Positions 7,737-16,454 of a stretch of 39,003 bases of DNA are shown here, one piece after another. A program made the translations under genes and the position numbers. How positions within the stretch are numbered: the stretch's first letter is position 1; each line of letters starts with the position of its first letter. The notes below the pieces were generated by a model. That model had not been told where the DNA came from, made no database searches, and worked only from the letters and a program-made list of their open reading frames with translations. Source of the DNA: an uncultured Alistipes sp. (GTDB lineage: Bacteria > Bacteroidota > Bacteroidia > Bacteroidales > Rikenellaceae); assembly GCA_944322375.1 (NCBI GenBank), contig CALUOX010000015.1, forward strand, positions 1-39,003, read 5' to 3'.

Positions 7737-8618
7737 TCATTTAGCTGTGTAATTTTGCATGTATCGTCCCCCAATATTATTTTCAACAACCTTGGAAATC
7801 AAAAATTTATCGAACAAAATCATATAACAATGATGTAAGCTAAGAACCGCATCTTGTAAGTCTTGATTTGCCTCTAAATCAACTATATTTAATCCTGCAG
7901 CCTTACAATCTCGTTTGGACATATGCCTACTATGAGAATAGCTATTGTTGTGATTTAAGAATACATTTTTGATTTTATCAAAATCAATTTCCGGATTAAC
8001 TTCTTTTAACCATTGCTCTGCCAACTCAGCAGACCATGCGATTGCTTTTTCACAAGCAGTCAAGAATGTAGGATGGTATTTTGATATGATTATTTGCCAT
8101 AGTCCTAATGCAGCAGGTTTTTTGGAGACCTCATCAACGGCTCGATTAAACTCATCAATAACAGCTTGACAAGCTATTCCTCCCATCTGAGGATCTATAG
8201 GGCCCAATGAAGATTGTTCTCCCATTATAATCTCTTTACAAGACATTGCAATCATAGTTCCGGCAGACATCGAAATTTGGGGGATAAATGCTCGTACATC
8301 TCCATTGAAAATACTTTTTAAGTATGTAACAATGCTTTCAGTTGCTGCAATATCACCGCCTGGCGTATGTAAAATTAAATCAAGACCTTTTGTTTTATCT
8401 AACTTATATACAGTCGTCATAAAAGCATTTTTATCCTGATCATCAATAGAGACATGCGGAGCATCTGGTGCTTTAAGCCAGCCAGAATAGTAAGCTATTA
8501 CATTTCGCCCTGTAATTGAATGTATTTTATTCAAAAACTCTTCACGTTTCTTATCTAACTCATTTCCTGTGTTAGAATACAGATTTATATCTGTTAAAAT
8601 CTCACTCCAACTTGGCAT
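7737..8618 (-). CDS. SDH/SppA-like serine protease (ClpP fold)
   Basis: A 293-residue protein resembling serine dehydrogenase proteinases (SDH_sah) and S49/SppA peptidases of the ClpP/crotonase fold. The glycine-rich oxyanion segment LHTPGGD is at residues 83-89. The nucleophile is probably S118 in ISMSAGTM, followed by SSLGPIDPQMGG (136-147), typical of the family. I see no signal peptide or clear membrane segment at the N-terminus, so it is probably cytoplasmic or membrane-associated through a partner. It is the last gene of the minus-strand restriction operon, 7 nt after the 63-aa gene. A dedicated protease beside a restriction enzyme could remove unneeded or dangerous restriction subunits, as ClpXP does for EcoKI HsdR; this is inference. 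Confidence 0.75.
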   Translation of the reverse strand: MPSWSEILTDINLYSNTGNELDKKREEFLNKIHSITGRNVIAYYSGWLKAPDAPHVSIDDQDKNAFMTTVYKLDKTKGLDLILHTPGGDIAATESIVTYLKSIFNGDVRAFIPQISMSAGTMIAMSCKEIIMGEQSSLGPIDPQMGGIACQAVIDEFNRAVDEVSKKPAALGLWQIIISKYHPTFLTACEKAIAWSAELAEQWLKEVNPEIDFDKIKNVFLNHNNSYSHSRHMSKRDCKAAGLNIVDLEANQDLQDAVLSLHHCYMILFDKFLISKVVENNIGGRYMQNYTAK

Positions 8619-8625
8619 ATAGTAT

Positions 8626-8817
8626 TTACATTTTGATTATTGTATTTGAGGAGGACATAGTTTCATATTTAGACGTATCATAAATAGAAAACTGTTTATA
8701 CACATCGCCTGTCTTTTCCCATTTAGAAAAGTCAAGATTAAGAGAAGGTAATGTACTCATCATTTTTTTGTACATATCCTCTAACGAAATATTTTTATCA
8801 TCTCTACTGTCGCTCAT
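8626..8817 (-). CDS. Small protein in restriction operon
   Basis: A 63-residue, charged protein of unknown family, with no signal sequence or membrane segment. The ATG is 3 nt after the restriction enzyme stop, and its own stop is 7 nt before the protease start, so spacing strongly supports a translated gene. It begins acidic (SDSRDDKN) and contains an amphipathic-looking stretch (LEDMYKKMMSTL). It could be an adaptor, inhibitor or antitoxin-like partner of either neighbour; the sequence does not decide. Confidence 0.6.
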   Translation of the reverse strand: MSDSRDDKNISLEDMYKKMMSTLPSLNLDFSKWEKTGDVYKQFSIYDTSKYETMSSSNTIIKM

Positions 8818-8820
8818 TTT

Positions 8821-11800
8821 TTACAAATATTTATCAAGTATTGCCTGTTTCTCACTCGCTGCATTTTCTATCAAATTGCGAGCGTTTGTAATCTCCAGCT
8901 CTAATGCCTCTATTTGAGACACTATACGCTTCTGCTCTTCAATTGGCGGTATGGGAATCCTGTATTTCTGGATGTCTTCCTTATTCCCTCGCGGCATTTT
9001 AACACCTTTCTTGCCTTCCATTACATAGTCAAAGAATGCATCTCTACGAACCATATAGAAAATATACTTAGGAAGATATTTACTTGCATCGACAGACCTT
9101 AATACAAGGACATCTTTTGAACATCCACCCTCTTTATCCGCAAACCAAATCTTTTTAAGATATGGCCGAATATTAGAAATCAATATATCATCTTTCTTAT
9201 ACTCCGTAATGGATGAAATATTCGCTTCACCTATAAAGGGGACAACTCCCAATTTATTCTGAAGCATATTGTCAGTTGTGATATATGTTTCAGACACTAT
9301 ATCATTATACTTAATAGACTTGGTAACAAATGGGGCGATAGTATTTAGTGTACCATTTTCAAAGTTAATTGACGATAGTATGCCTTCCACATCTTCTTCA
9401 ACTTTTTTAATCAACTGTATAGAAGATGAGACAGACTTATCAACTTTACAAATCTCCTCTATAATCTGCTTTTGTACGTCAATAGGAGGAACGGGTATTT
9501 TAATTTTAGAATACCCTGCCATATCAATATTAAGGAGTCTAATACCATTTTGTAGAGGAATTGTTCCACCTTGACAATAAAAATTGTGCAAAACAATCCA
9601 TAAATATAATGGGTTAACCTCGTAAGGGTTATTCACTCTAATTCTGGAGCAGAAATTAGAGTAAGAGTATATTTCGTTATCATCCTCCTTGTCAAATAAC
9701 ACGACTCTTCCGATTGCTTGCGTATCGCTACCTCCAGATTTTTCTAATATGATATCACCATATTGTAACGTGCGAGTTAATAATTGAGTTGTTTCAACAT
9801 CAATCTCAGCAACATCGCTATAGTCCAAGAAGCCATTATTTAACTTGAAGTTCGTATTTCTTAAAACTTTCACAGTTTGTAGTTCCCCATTTTCTCCTTT
9901 CCATAAACCACTTTGAAAAGTTACAAGCTTATCTAACGGCTTTAATGTATAGACACTATTAAAGACTACTTTTTTTTTTGAATTTAAGTTTATCCCCTTT
10001 TCAAAAACAGGTCTATCAAAGCTAAGCATGTCAATTAAAGATATACGACTAATATGCGATTGCATATCTTCAGCTATTGGGGATGTAATATCTCCCTTAA
10101 AGGCTTTATAAATATAAGTGCTTGCCCGTAAAGGATTGTCATAAGAGTTTGCATCAAAAAGTTGGGTACACTCATCAATATTTTTCCCTCTTTGAATAGC
10201 GTGAATTCCTTCGTTGCCTCTGCGGTTTGAAAACTCATAACCTAAGAAACGCTTTTCAACGTCTTTCTCTCCGCTCTTAACAATAACAACCTTTTGAGGG
10301 CATGCCAATATAAAGTACAAAAGTTTTTCAGTCTCAATGCTTAATATTGCCTCAAATACCTTAGCATCATTCTTGGAAGAAAGTTTCTTCGTGTACTCTA
10401 AATAAATTTCGTGTGCCTTTACCTTATCATTAGGTGATTTCTGCAATAATGTAACATAATCGGCATAATCAAGCCCCTCCCAAACATGGGATACATATTT
10501 TGAAACAGGAGTTTCTATCCCATTAATGGTTACATCATTTAATGTACGGAAGAACGTATCAACAGCACTCTTTGTGTTGGCTGCAAAATAGTTGTCTCTA
10601 CGGCGTAAGAACAGAACAACAGTATTTGTATTGGTTGCCATAAAGGTATTACTACCCAATTCAGCAATAGCTACAATATCAAAATACTGTAAAATTATCT
10701 CACGCGCCTTGGTATATATACCCGTATTACTCAAGATTGAACTTGGTAATATAACGCCTGCTACTCCGCCCTCCTTCAATAGCTGTTTAGTACGCTCAAC
10801 GAACAAGCACTCTATTTCAGAGCTATTGTCGGTCAAGAAATTATAAAGTTCGAAATCTCGTTCTGTATAATAATCTCGTGTAGTTTGTCTGAACGATGAT
10901 ACGGAATATGGCGGATTACTCAACAATACATCGAATTGTTGATTATCCATTTGTCCATCATCAATAACTTTGCGTAACTTGCCTTTATATTCTGTGTTCT
11001 TGCAGAAATTGGCAAGTCCGTCGCTCAGAATCACGTTTGCCAATCCATCGCCATGAAGATAACAACCTACTTTGCCGACCTTAACCAGACGATAATCCTT
11101 TTCTACTCCATATACATATTTAGGTGCCCAGCAAAAATGGTCATTTTGACAGGCATCTATGAACTTTCTTGTTTCGTCAATGTATTTTCCCTTATCACAT
11201 GTATTTATCAAACTCTGCACTTCGTGCATATATTCTGTAATAAAGTGCCCGCTTCCTGCCGCATAATCAATCATATATGGCAAAATCTCACCGTCCTCAC
11301 GCTCCAGTTTGTTTGCGACAATCATATCTAACGGCAGACTTTTAATGATAAACTGGGCAATCGGTACGGGTGTAAAGAACTGGCCGGCCTCCTGTTTAAG
11401 ACCGGTAGTAAGTAGCAGTTCAAAGAAGTCAGATAAATACTGTTGGCGTTTATTATAACGGATCCTGTAGCCTTGTATGAGTTCAACTACTTCTTTGACA
11501 ACCTTTGCATTTTCTTCAAAAGAGGCATTGTCATAAACCTCTTTTATCGCAAATTCATTATTCTTCTCAAGGCGGAGTTTGTTTACCTCATGACGTAGAT
11601 ATTGCTTTGTTTCTTCAGTGAGATTTGCACACCGTTTCTCAAAATCTTCATCATTAAAATCACTTACTGTACGGTCCAGGAACTTTTTCATCCCTTTGCT
11701 GTACAGATCCGTTAAACGTAGCTGAAAGTCGACATGATTATCGCGGCCCTCCAACCATTGAAACTTGAGTTCTTCACCAGCTTTAGCAGTCGTTTCATCA

Positions 11801-12582
11801 TATACCTTACACAAGAACAGTGTAAAAATCTTGTTAAAGGCGTTGCCTTTATCTGATACGACATTGTGGCGTAGAATCTCAAGAAACCGATTAAAGATAA
11901 AACTTGAATCCTCTGCCTTTATTTCCTTTAATTGTTCTTTTGTTAAGGCCTTGCTTTGAAAATTATATGGCTTAACCCAAGAATCAAAAACGCCATTATC
12001 TTTTGTGAGCTTATTCCACTTTTCGTAAATATCCTTTACGTCGCCATTGCGATAATCGTCTTCAATCTTTATGATTTCATTCTCGTAAACGAACTTACCA
12101 CCCTTTAGTTCTGACGCGTAAAGCATTATTACATCTGGCTTACCTCCAGACAACTGAAAATATGTAAATAATTGGCCCCCATCTTTATGAATCTTGGTAG
12201 ACTCTTTTTTGTATTCTCTGCCATACGTTTTGCATTCGATGAGCATATATGGTACACCATCCTCACGATTGACACATATATCTAATCTGCCAGATGTACC
12301 ATGTCCAGAGGGCCAAGTCTTTTCGAGAATGATATTTTGTGGCTTATAACCTTTTTGCAACAGCCTATCTACACACTCTAACACAACAAAATTCTCAGCC
12401 TGAGAAAAATTTTGCGTGGTTTTGCTTTCGGCTGCGATTTGTTCTCCGTAGTCAATACTTTCTTTATTGAAGTCTATCGTTATGGCATAGTTGTCATGGC
12501 TGGCATATATTTTATGATATACGCCACTCATTCCATTTTTAGGAATAAACCCCAATGCTGCTATGTATTGCTTTATATCCAT
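8821..12582 (-). CDS. Single-chain restriction-methylation-specificity enzyme
   Basis: About 1,253 residues combining all restriction-modification functions, as in Type IIG-like enzymes. Residue numbers below count from an upstream in-frame ATG at 12597. A PD-(D/E)xK nuclease is N-terminal: D106, E121-x-K123 in LIECKTYG, and a QxxxY motif (Q142 to Y146) as in HsdR nucleases. An N6-adenine methylase of gamma type follows: GQFFTP (405-410), AAGSGHF (446-452) and NPPY (561-564). Two HsdS-like target-recognition halves follow (about 935-1090 and 1110-1258), each ending in a conserved helix lead such as PIPPIEEQKRIV. No helicase domain is present. I prefer ATG 12582, preceded by AGGAG; the ATG at 12597 lies about where transcription should begin. 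The gene is strongly AT-rich relative to the host. Confidence 0.88.
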   Translation of the reverse strand: MDIKQYIAALGFIPKNGMSGVYHKIYASHDNYAITIDFNKESIDYGEQIAAESKTTQNFSQAENFVVLECVDRLLQKGYKPQNIILEKTWPSGHGTSGRLDICVNREDGVPYMLIECKTYGREYKKESTKIHKDGGQLFTYFQLSGGKPDVIMLYASELKGGKFVYENEIIKIEDDYRNGDVKDIYEKWNKLTKDNGVFDSWVKPYNFQSKALTKEQLKEIKAEDSSFIFNRFLEILRHNVVSDKGNAFNKIFTLFLCKVYDETTAKAGEELKFQWLEGRDNHVDFQLRLTDLYSKGMKKFLDRTVSDFNDEDFEKRCANLTEETKQYLRHEVNKLRLEKNNEFAIKEVYDNASFEENAKVVKEVVELIQGYRIRYNKRQQYLSDFFELLLTTGLKQEAGQFFTPVPIAQFIIKSLPLDMIVANKLEREDGEILPYMIDYAAGSGHFITEYMHEVQSLINTCDKGKYIDETRKFIDACQNDHFCWAPKYVYGVEKDYRLVKVGKVGCYLHGDGLANVILSDGLANFCKNTEYKGKLRKVIDDGQMDNQQFDVLLSNPPYSVSSFRQTTRDYYTERDFELYNFLTDNSSEIECLFVERTKQLLKEGGVAGVILPSSILSNTGIYTKAREIILQYFDIVAIAELGSNTFMATNTNTVVLFLRRRDNYFAANTKSAVDTFFRTLNDVTINGIETPVSKYVSHVWEGLDYADYVTLLQKSPNDKVKAHEIYLEYTKKLSSKNDAKVFEAILSIETEKLLYFILACPQKVVIVKSGEKDVEKRFLGYEFSNRRGNEGIHAIQRGKNIDECTQLFDANSYDNPLRASTYIYKAFKGDITSPIAEDMQSHISRISLIDMLSFDRPVFEKGINLNSKKKVVFNSVYTLKPLDKLVTFQSGLWKGENGELQTVKVLRNTNFKLNNGFLDYSDVAEIDVETTQLLTRTLQYGDIILEKSGGSDTQAIGRVVLFDKEDDNEIYSYSNFCSRIRVNNPYEVNPLYLWIVLHNFYCQGGTIPLQNGIRLLNIDMAGYSKIKIPVPPIDVQKQIIEEICKVDKSVSSSIQLIKKVEEDVEGILSSINFENGTLNTIAPFVTKSIKYNDIVSETYITTDNMLQNKLGVVPFIGEANISSITEYKKDDILISNIRPYLKKIWFADKEGGCSKDVLVLRSVDASKYLPKYIFYMVRRDAFFDYVMEGKKGVKMPRGNKEDIQKYRIPIPPIEEQKRIVSQIEALELEITNARNLIENAASEKQAILDKYL

Positions 12583-12601
12583 GGCACTCCTATTCATAAT
12601 A

Positions 12602-12609
12602 CAAAATTA
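12602..12609 (-). promoter_or_regulatory. -7 element of restriction operon
   Basis: On the minus strand this reads TAATTTTG, a perfect Bacteroidota -7 box 20 nt upstream of the preferred start codon. No well-spaced TTTG -33 box is visible. The rest of 12610-12810 holds no gene; it is AT-rich leader sequence. Confidence 0.45.
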
Positions 12610-12803
12610 GTAATTTCCAAAACATTTGCCATATTTTTTAAGGCTTATTTTGTCTGTGTTTTGACAACGCACTAATTATAAACATGATAATTAGCGGTAT
12701 TGCATTGTTGTTATTTCTGTTTGTTATTTTGCAAACATTGTTTACGGTGATATTTTGGAATTAACCACATCCGATTTACTCAAAATAGAGTGTGGTTTTA
12801 GAG

Positions 12804-12840
12804 CAGAAAAAGAAAACACCCAAACTCACATTTTGGGTGT
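12804..12840 (-). terminator. Element-borne terminator downstream of tRNA-Ser
   Basis: On the minus strand TACACCC-type repeats form a hairpin: ACACCCAAA (12840-12832), 7-nt loop, TTTGGGTGT (12824-12816). It is followed at once by TTTTCTTTTT, a proper intrinsic-terminator U-tract. It lies about 50 nt downstream of the tRNA-Ser 3' end, where it would replace the stranded terminator at 42-72 and shield the restriction operon from tRNA transcription. Confidence 0.65.
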
Positions 12841-12854
12841 AAATTTGGGTGTAA
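12831..12854 (+). repeat. Right tandem arm-type repeats
   Basis: TTTTGGGTGTAA (12831-12842) and ATTTGGGTGTAA (12843-12854) abut and match the left-end pair at 207-230 in sequence and orientation. An inverted half copy lies at 12816-12824. They are about 30 bp inside the right att core. Probable integrase or accessory-protein arm sites. Confidence 0.6.
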
Positions 12855-12884
12855 AATTTGTAATTTGCTGATATTCAGCGTTTA

Positions 12885-12899
12885 TTGCGGAGAGAGAGG
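12885..12899. repeat. Right attachment repeat (attR core)
   Basis: Identical to 77-91 and overlapping the 3' acceptor stem of the intact tRNA-Ser gene. Integration here keeps the tRNA functional because the element supplies the same 3' end. Confidence 0.8.
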
Positions 12900-12974
12900 G
12901 ATTCGAACCCCCGGTACAGTTACCCGTACACCGCATTTCGAGTGCGGCCCGATCGACCACTCCGGCATCTCTCC
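12888..12974 (-). tRNA. tRNA-Ser(CGA)
   Basis: On the minus strand the 87-nt sequence begins GGAGAGATGCC and ends in the complementary acceptor strand TCTCTCC plus discriminator G. The anticodon arm is CCGCA-CTCGAAA-TGCGG, giving anticodon CGA for the serine codon UCG. A long variable arm (GTAC...GTAC stem) and a TTCGAAT T-loop are typical of tRNA-Ser. CCA is not encoded (the next bases are CAA). The gene is the integration target of the element; its last bases overlap the att core. Confidence 0.95.
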
Positions 12975-13056
12975 ATTCTCCTTGAAAAAGAACTCACAGC
13001 CCCTTTCAAAGACCCCGACGGAACAAATCTCTTGCAACTTCCTCCTTTCGGGCCTG

Positions 13057-13085
13057 CAAATATAGGTATAATTTTCCTATTTCAA
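13057..13085 (-). promoter_or_regulatory. tRNA-Ser promoter
   Basis: On the minus strand TATATTTG (13064-13057) follows TTG (13085-13083) at 18 nt, close to the Bacteroidota consensus. It is about 80 nt upstream of the tRNA. The remaining sequence of 12975-13209 shows no convincing gene. Confidence 0.5.
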
Positions 13086-13209
13086 CCCATTTCATCCCAA
13101 AAAAATTCTCCTTACGGACTTTTTTCTTCCGCTGCACCCATTCACATGCAGTATCGGCATCCCGATCGCATTTATATTGCAGAAGGGTCCGGATTCGAAA
13201 AATAATCCC

Positions 13210-13217
13210 TATCTTTG
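13210..13217 (+). promoter_or_regulatory. -7 element before lipoprotein gene
   Basis: TATCTTTG matches TAnnTTTG and lies about 78 nt before the lipoprotein start. No clear -33 TTTG is found at standard spacing. Confidence 0.4.
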
Positions 13218-13294
13218 TACAAGACCCCTTGCAATACTAAAACCGGTACGATTTTCGTTCATTATGTAAAACAGATTTCTAAAAAAGCCATACT

Positions 13295-14407
13295 ATGAAG
13301 GTGAAGAAAACAGGTCTCGGAATCCTCTTGTGTATGCTGCTGGCAGGTTGTTCCTCAGCGTATTACAAATCGAGCGGGTTCGCTTATGACGACCTATACA
13401 GCATTCATAATAAGACCGAGATCGCAAAACGTGAAAAGGCCGAAGCCGAAGCCCAAAAGGCTGAAGCCGAAGCCCGTCGTGCCCAATGGGAGGCCCTGAT
13501 CGCCCAGGCTCGGGCCGATGATGCCGAAGACCGTTACTACAACTCCGACAACGGCTACGACGGTATCGTTGCCGACACCTACGAAAGCGCCTATGCCCGA
13601 CGGCTGCGGGGTTTCGACTCCCCTACCTACAACATGCCGTCAAGCTACTGGGACCTCCGCTACAGCGGCAAGTTCAACTACCTGACAGCCTACGATCCCG
13701 CATTCTACAACATCATCGTCATGGGTGATGAGGTGTGGGTTGAACCGAAGTACATCACGTCGATGTTCGGAACTTGGGGCCTCGCAACCGGATTTACAGC
13801 CGGATACATGGCCGGGCTCTACGGCAGCTGGTACAGCGACTGGGGATACTGGCCCTACTGGAACTGGGGATATCCCTACTGGGGATACAGTCCCTACTGG
13901 GCATGGGGCGGCTGGTACTCTCCATGGTGGTATCACAGCTACTGGTATCCGGGCTACTACCCGCACTGGGGACATCCGCACTGGGGACATTACCCCGTCT
14001 ATCGGCCGCGGCCGAACTACCGGCTCAATCAAAGCGTCTCGATACCCCGCAACCGTCCCTCCTACGGCACACCGTCCCGCAACCGTAACTACGGAACATA
14101 CGGAACCGGATCCCGGGGCGGCAGCTACAACAGCAACCGGGGCAGCGGAAACATTTACTACAACAGCGGCGGACGAAACAATAACAACAACGTCTATCGC
14201 GGCAACAACTACAACAATTCGAACAGCTACAACAATTCGAACAGCAATCGGGGAACCAGCTCCTACCGCAGCAACAGCTATCGAAACAGTACCGGCAGTT
14301 CGTTCAACAGCGGTTCGGGCAGCGGCAGCCGCAGTTTCAACAGCGGCGGCGGAAGTCGCGGCGGCGGATCGTCCTCGGGCGGCAGCCGCGGATTCCGCGG
14401 CCGATAG
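13295..14407 (+). CDS. Low-complexity W/Y/G-rich lipoprotein
   Basis: A 370-residue probable outer-membrane or periplasmic lipoprotein. The signal peptide ends in lipobox LAGC (C19). After it come a short Ala/Glu coiled segment (about 45-75, AEAEAQKAEAEARRAQ) and a folded-looking stretch (about 85-165). An aromatic region dense in WGY, PYW and HWG units follows (about 165-240). The tail is disordered and rich in Asn, Ser, Arg and Gly (about 250-370). No enzymatic motif is seen. Its function is unknown; the composition suggests surface binding or a structural role. The outer-membrane protein gene follows 78 nt downstream on the same strand and may be co-transcribed. Confidence 0.8.
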   Translation: MKVKKTGLGILLCMLLAGCSSAYYKSSGFAYDDLYSIHNKTEIAKREKAEAEAQKAEAEARRAQWEALIAQARADDAEDRYYNSDNGYDGIVADTYESAYARRLRGFDSPTYNMPSSYWDLRYSGKFNYLTAYDPAFYNIIVMGDEVWVEPKYITSMFGTWGLATGFTAGYMAGLYGSWYSDWGYWPYWNWGYPYWGYSPYWAWGGWYSPWWYHSYWYPGYYPHWGHPHWGHYPVYRPRPNYRLNQSVSIPRNRPSYGTPSRNRNYGTYGTGSRGGSYNSNRGSGNIYYNSGGRNNNNNVYRGNNYNNSNSYNNSNSNRGTSSYRSNSYRNSTGSSFNSGSGSGSRSFNSGGGSRGGGSSSGGSRGFRGR

Positions 14408-14485
14408 GCCGACGGAGCGGACCGGCCGCACCGGTGGAGATGACCGGGCAGTTAAGGAATTGTTCGCCAACAACATTTTGAAACC

Positions 14486-16156
14486 ATGAAAAGATTACAA
14501 ATAATGCTTTCGGCCGTTGCGCTGATCGTATGCAGCACAACAGTGGGACAGAACCTCTCGTTCGGCGGCGCCGTACTCAATCATGACGGCGTGATGGCCG
14601 GCGAGTTGGCTCAGCTGTCGCAGACACAACCCTTCGGAACGGCTCGTTCGATGGCAATGGGAGGGGCGTTCGTCTCTTTGGGCGCCGACCTGTCGTCCAT
14701 GTCGATCAATCCGGCCGGACTGGGCATGTATCAGCACAATGAACTTGTATTGACGCCCATGATGACCTTCCAGTCGTCATCAACGGCCGATACGGCACCC
14801 TTCGGAAAAAACACGAAGAGCCGCTTTGCCGTCCCCAACTTCGGCGTAGCACTCAATACCTTCCAGAGTTCAGGAACGCTGACCAGTCTTACGATCGGAA
14901 TCGGGATGAACCGCATCGCCGACTTCAACAGCCGCTACTCCTATCAGTTCGACACACCCTACTCCGGAGGGGAGATGCAGGCACCGTCCCTTGCCGATGT
15001 CTTCGGCCGCCAGCTCGGACAGGCCGGCATCTTTCCCAACAACAACGGCGCATTGGGCTATGACTACGCCAATCCCTATTTCTGGCCGGCCATCCTGGGC
15101 TACAACGGCTATATGATCAGCTCCTTCTCCGACGACGACGGATCCTACTACGTACCCGACTGCATCGGCAGCAATGCGTCGATTCTTCACTACATGGATG
15201 TCGTGAATTCCGGGTCGATCAATGAATTCGAGTTGTCGCTGGGTGCGAATTTCAACAACATCGTCTATTTCGGAGCGACACTCGGCATCCAAAGCGTACA
15301 CAAGTCAACGGGGGTCTATTACGGCGAAGACTACCGATATGAAAATGGTGCGGCCGCCAATTCAGCCGGCGATCTGCTGATTTCACAACTGGACTATGCC
15401 GATCTCTACCAGCACTCGGTTCTCGACGGATCGGGCGTCAACCTCAAATTAGGCGTCATCATCCGGCCGGTCGAGAGTCTGCGCATCGGTGTGGCATTCC
15501 ATACCCCCACCTACTATTCGCTTGAACGCAGCTACTACGGCACCATCAACTCGCAACTCTACAACAACGACACGGGAGACATGCTGATATCCGACGACAG
15601 CACCCCTTCACAGGACGACATGGGCAGCAATTCGTGGTGTTTCACCTCACCGGCCCGCCTGATGTTCGGAATCTCCTATACGTTGGGGAACTTCGGTGTG
15701 ATCTCCGTCGATTACGAGCGCGACTGGTACAACAGCATCCGCGTAAAGAATACGCCCGACGGCTTTGACATCTATCCCGAAGAGTACAAGGCTGAATTCA
15801 AACAGGCCTTTAAGGGGACCAATACGCTGCGCGCGGGCATCGAGATCAAACCGATTCCGCTCATGGCGCTGCGCGTGGGCGGCGGCTTTACCGGTTCGAT
15901 GTTCAAGGATCGGAACAATTACTACGACATGCCGCTGACCTATCGGACATCCTATGTCTCGGCCGGTATCGGCTTCAACCTGTCGCGGGCCGTTTCGCTC
16001 GACCTGGCCTACCAGTACATGACCAGCGACCAGACGCCCTACCAGCTCTTTTACAGTCTTGACCGCAGCAGCGGAGTCTTTTACGACAGTACGGGCCTCT
16101 TCAACACGAAATCGACACGTCACAACGCAGTCATGTCATTGGCATTCCATTTCTGA
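14486..16156 (+). CDS. OmpP1/FadL-like outer-membrane protein
   Basis: A 556-residue beta-barrel protein with a signal peptide (cleavage probably after TTVGQ). The region after it (GTARSMAMGGAFVSLGADLSS then NPAGLGMY) is the hallmark of the FadL/OmpP1 family of hydrophobic-compound transporters and their Bacteroidota relatives. Alternating strands continue to the end, and the last residue is Phe (LAFHF), the usual barrel-assembly signal. The substrate is not predictable. It follows the W/Y-rich lipoprotein and is followed by an intrinsic terminator, so the two genes probably form one unit. Confidence 0.82.
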   Translation: MKRLQIMLSAVALIVCSTTVGQNLSFGGAVLNHDGVMAGELAQLSQTQPFGTARSMAMGGAFVSLGADLSSMSINPAGLGMYQHNELVLTPMMTFQSSSTADTAPFGKNTKSRFAVPNFGVALNTFQSSGTLTSLTIGIGMNRIADFNSRYSYQFDTPYSGGEMQAPSLADVFGRQLGQAGIFPNNNGALGYDYANPYFWPAILGYNGYMISSFSDDDGSYYVPDCIGSNASILHYMDVVNSGSINEFELSLGANFNNIVYFGATLGIQSVHKSTGVYYGEDYRYENGAAANSAGDLLISQLDYADLYQHSVLDGSGVNLKLGVIIRPVESLRIGVAFHTPTYYSLERSYYGTINSQLYNNDTGDMLISDDSTPSQDDMGSNSWCFTSPARLMFGISYTLGNFGVISVDYERDWYNSIRVKNTPDGFDIYPEEYKAEFKQAFKGTNTLRAGIEIKPIPLMALRVGGGFTGSMFKDRNNYYDMPLTYRTSYVSAGIGFNLSRAVSLDLAYQYMTSDQTPYQLFYSLDRSSGVFYDSTGLFNTKSTRHNAVMSLAFHF

Positions 16157-16176
16157 TCCTTCCGTTTGAAAAACAC

Positions 16177-16216
16177 AACCGGACGACTTTCTTTGAAGTT
16201 GTCCGGTTTATTTTTG
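16177..16216 (+). terminator. Terminator after outer-membrane protein gene
   Basis: AACCGGACGAC (16177-16187) pairs with GTTGTCCGGTT (16198-16208), one G-T pair, followed by TATTTTTG. It starts 21 nt after the stop codon. Confidence 0.8.
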
Positions 16217-16454
16217 CCCCGACCGGCAGTCCGCACCCACCCCGCGAAAAAGGAGGAATAATACCGAAAGCGGTCGGCAATACAGACCCTCACGCCGACG
16301 TGCGGCTCGACAGGATAGAGCAGCCGCAACCGTCTGTGATTCGGCCCGTCAGGAGGTGCATCTGAACGCAATCGCGCCCAAGAACAAGAATGGGACAAAA
16401 ACAACGGAAGCCGGCTTTTCAGCCGACTCCCGCCTCCATCAAAATTAACCCTCT
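16217..16454. other. Intergenic stretch without a clear gene
   Basis: This stretch lies between the terminator and the possible 45-aa gene. Open frames on the minus strand here have no signal, motif or start context. I see no RNA structure worth calling. Confidence 0.5.

Larger units (their letters stand above)
77..12899. mobile_element. Mobilizable integrative element in tRNA-Ser
   Basis: The element is bounded by the 15-bp direct repeats and carries its own tyrosine integrase near the left end. The backbone is integrase, RteC-like protein, DUF3853-type protein, AAA_25-type ATPase, Toprim primase and MobV relaxase, the layout of NBU-like mobilizable elements of Bacteroides. No conjugation (tra) genes are present, so transfer would need a helper element. 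Two modules are visibly more AT-rich than the backbone and the host: the PLD nuclease gene at the left end and the minus-strand restriction operon (7737-12582) at the right end. The ATPase gene has a nonsense codon, so autonomous function may be impaired. Confidence 0.85.

Noticed and set aside
7568..7744. Small plus-strand frame after the relaxase
   Set aside because: It overlaps the relaxase end and reads through the strong 7675-7715 terminator hairpin; no motif.
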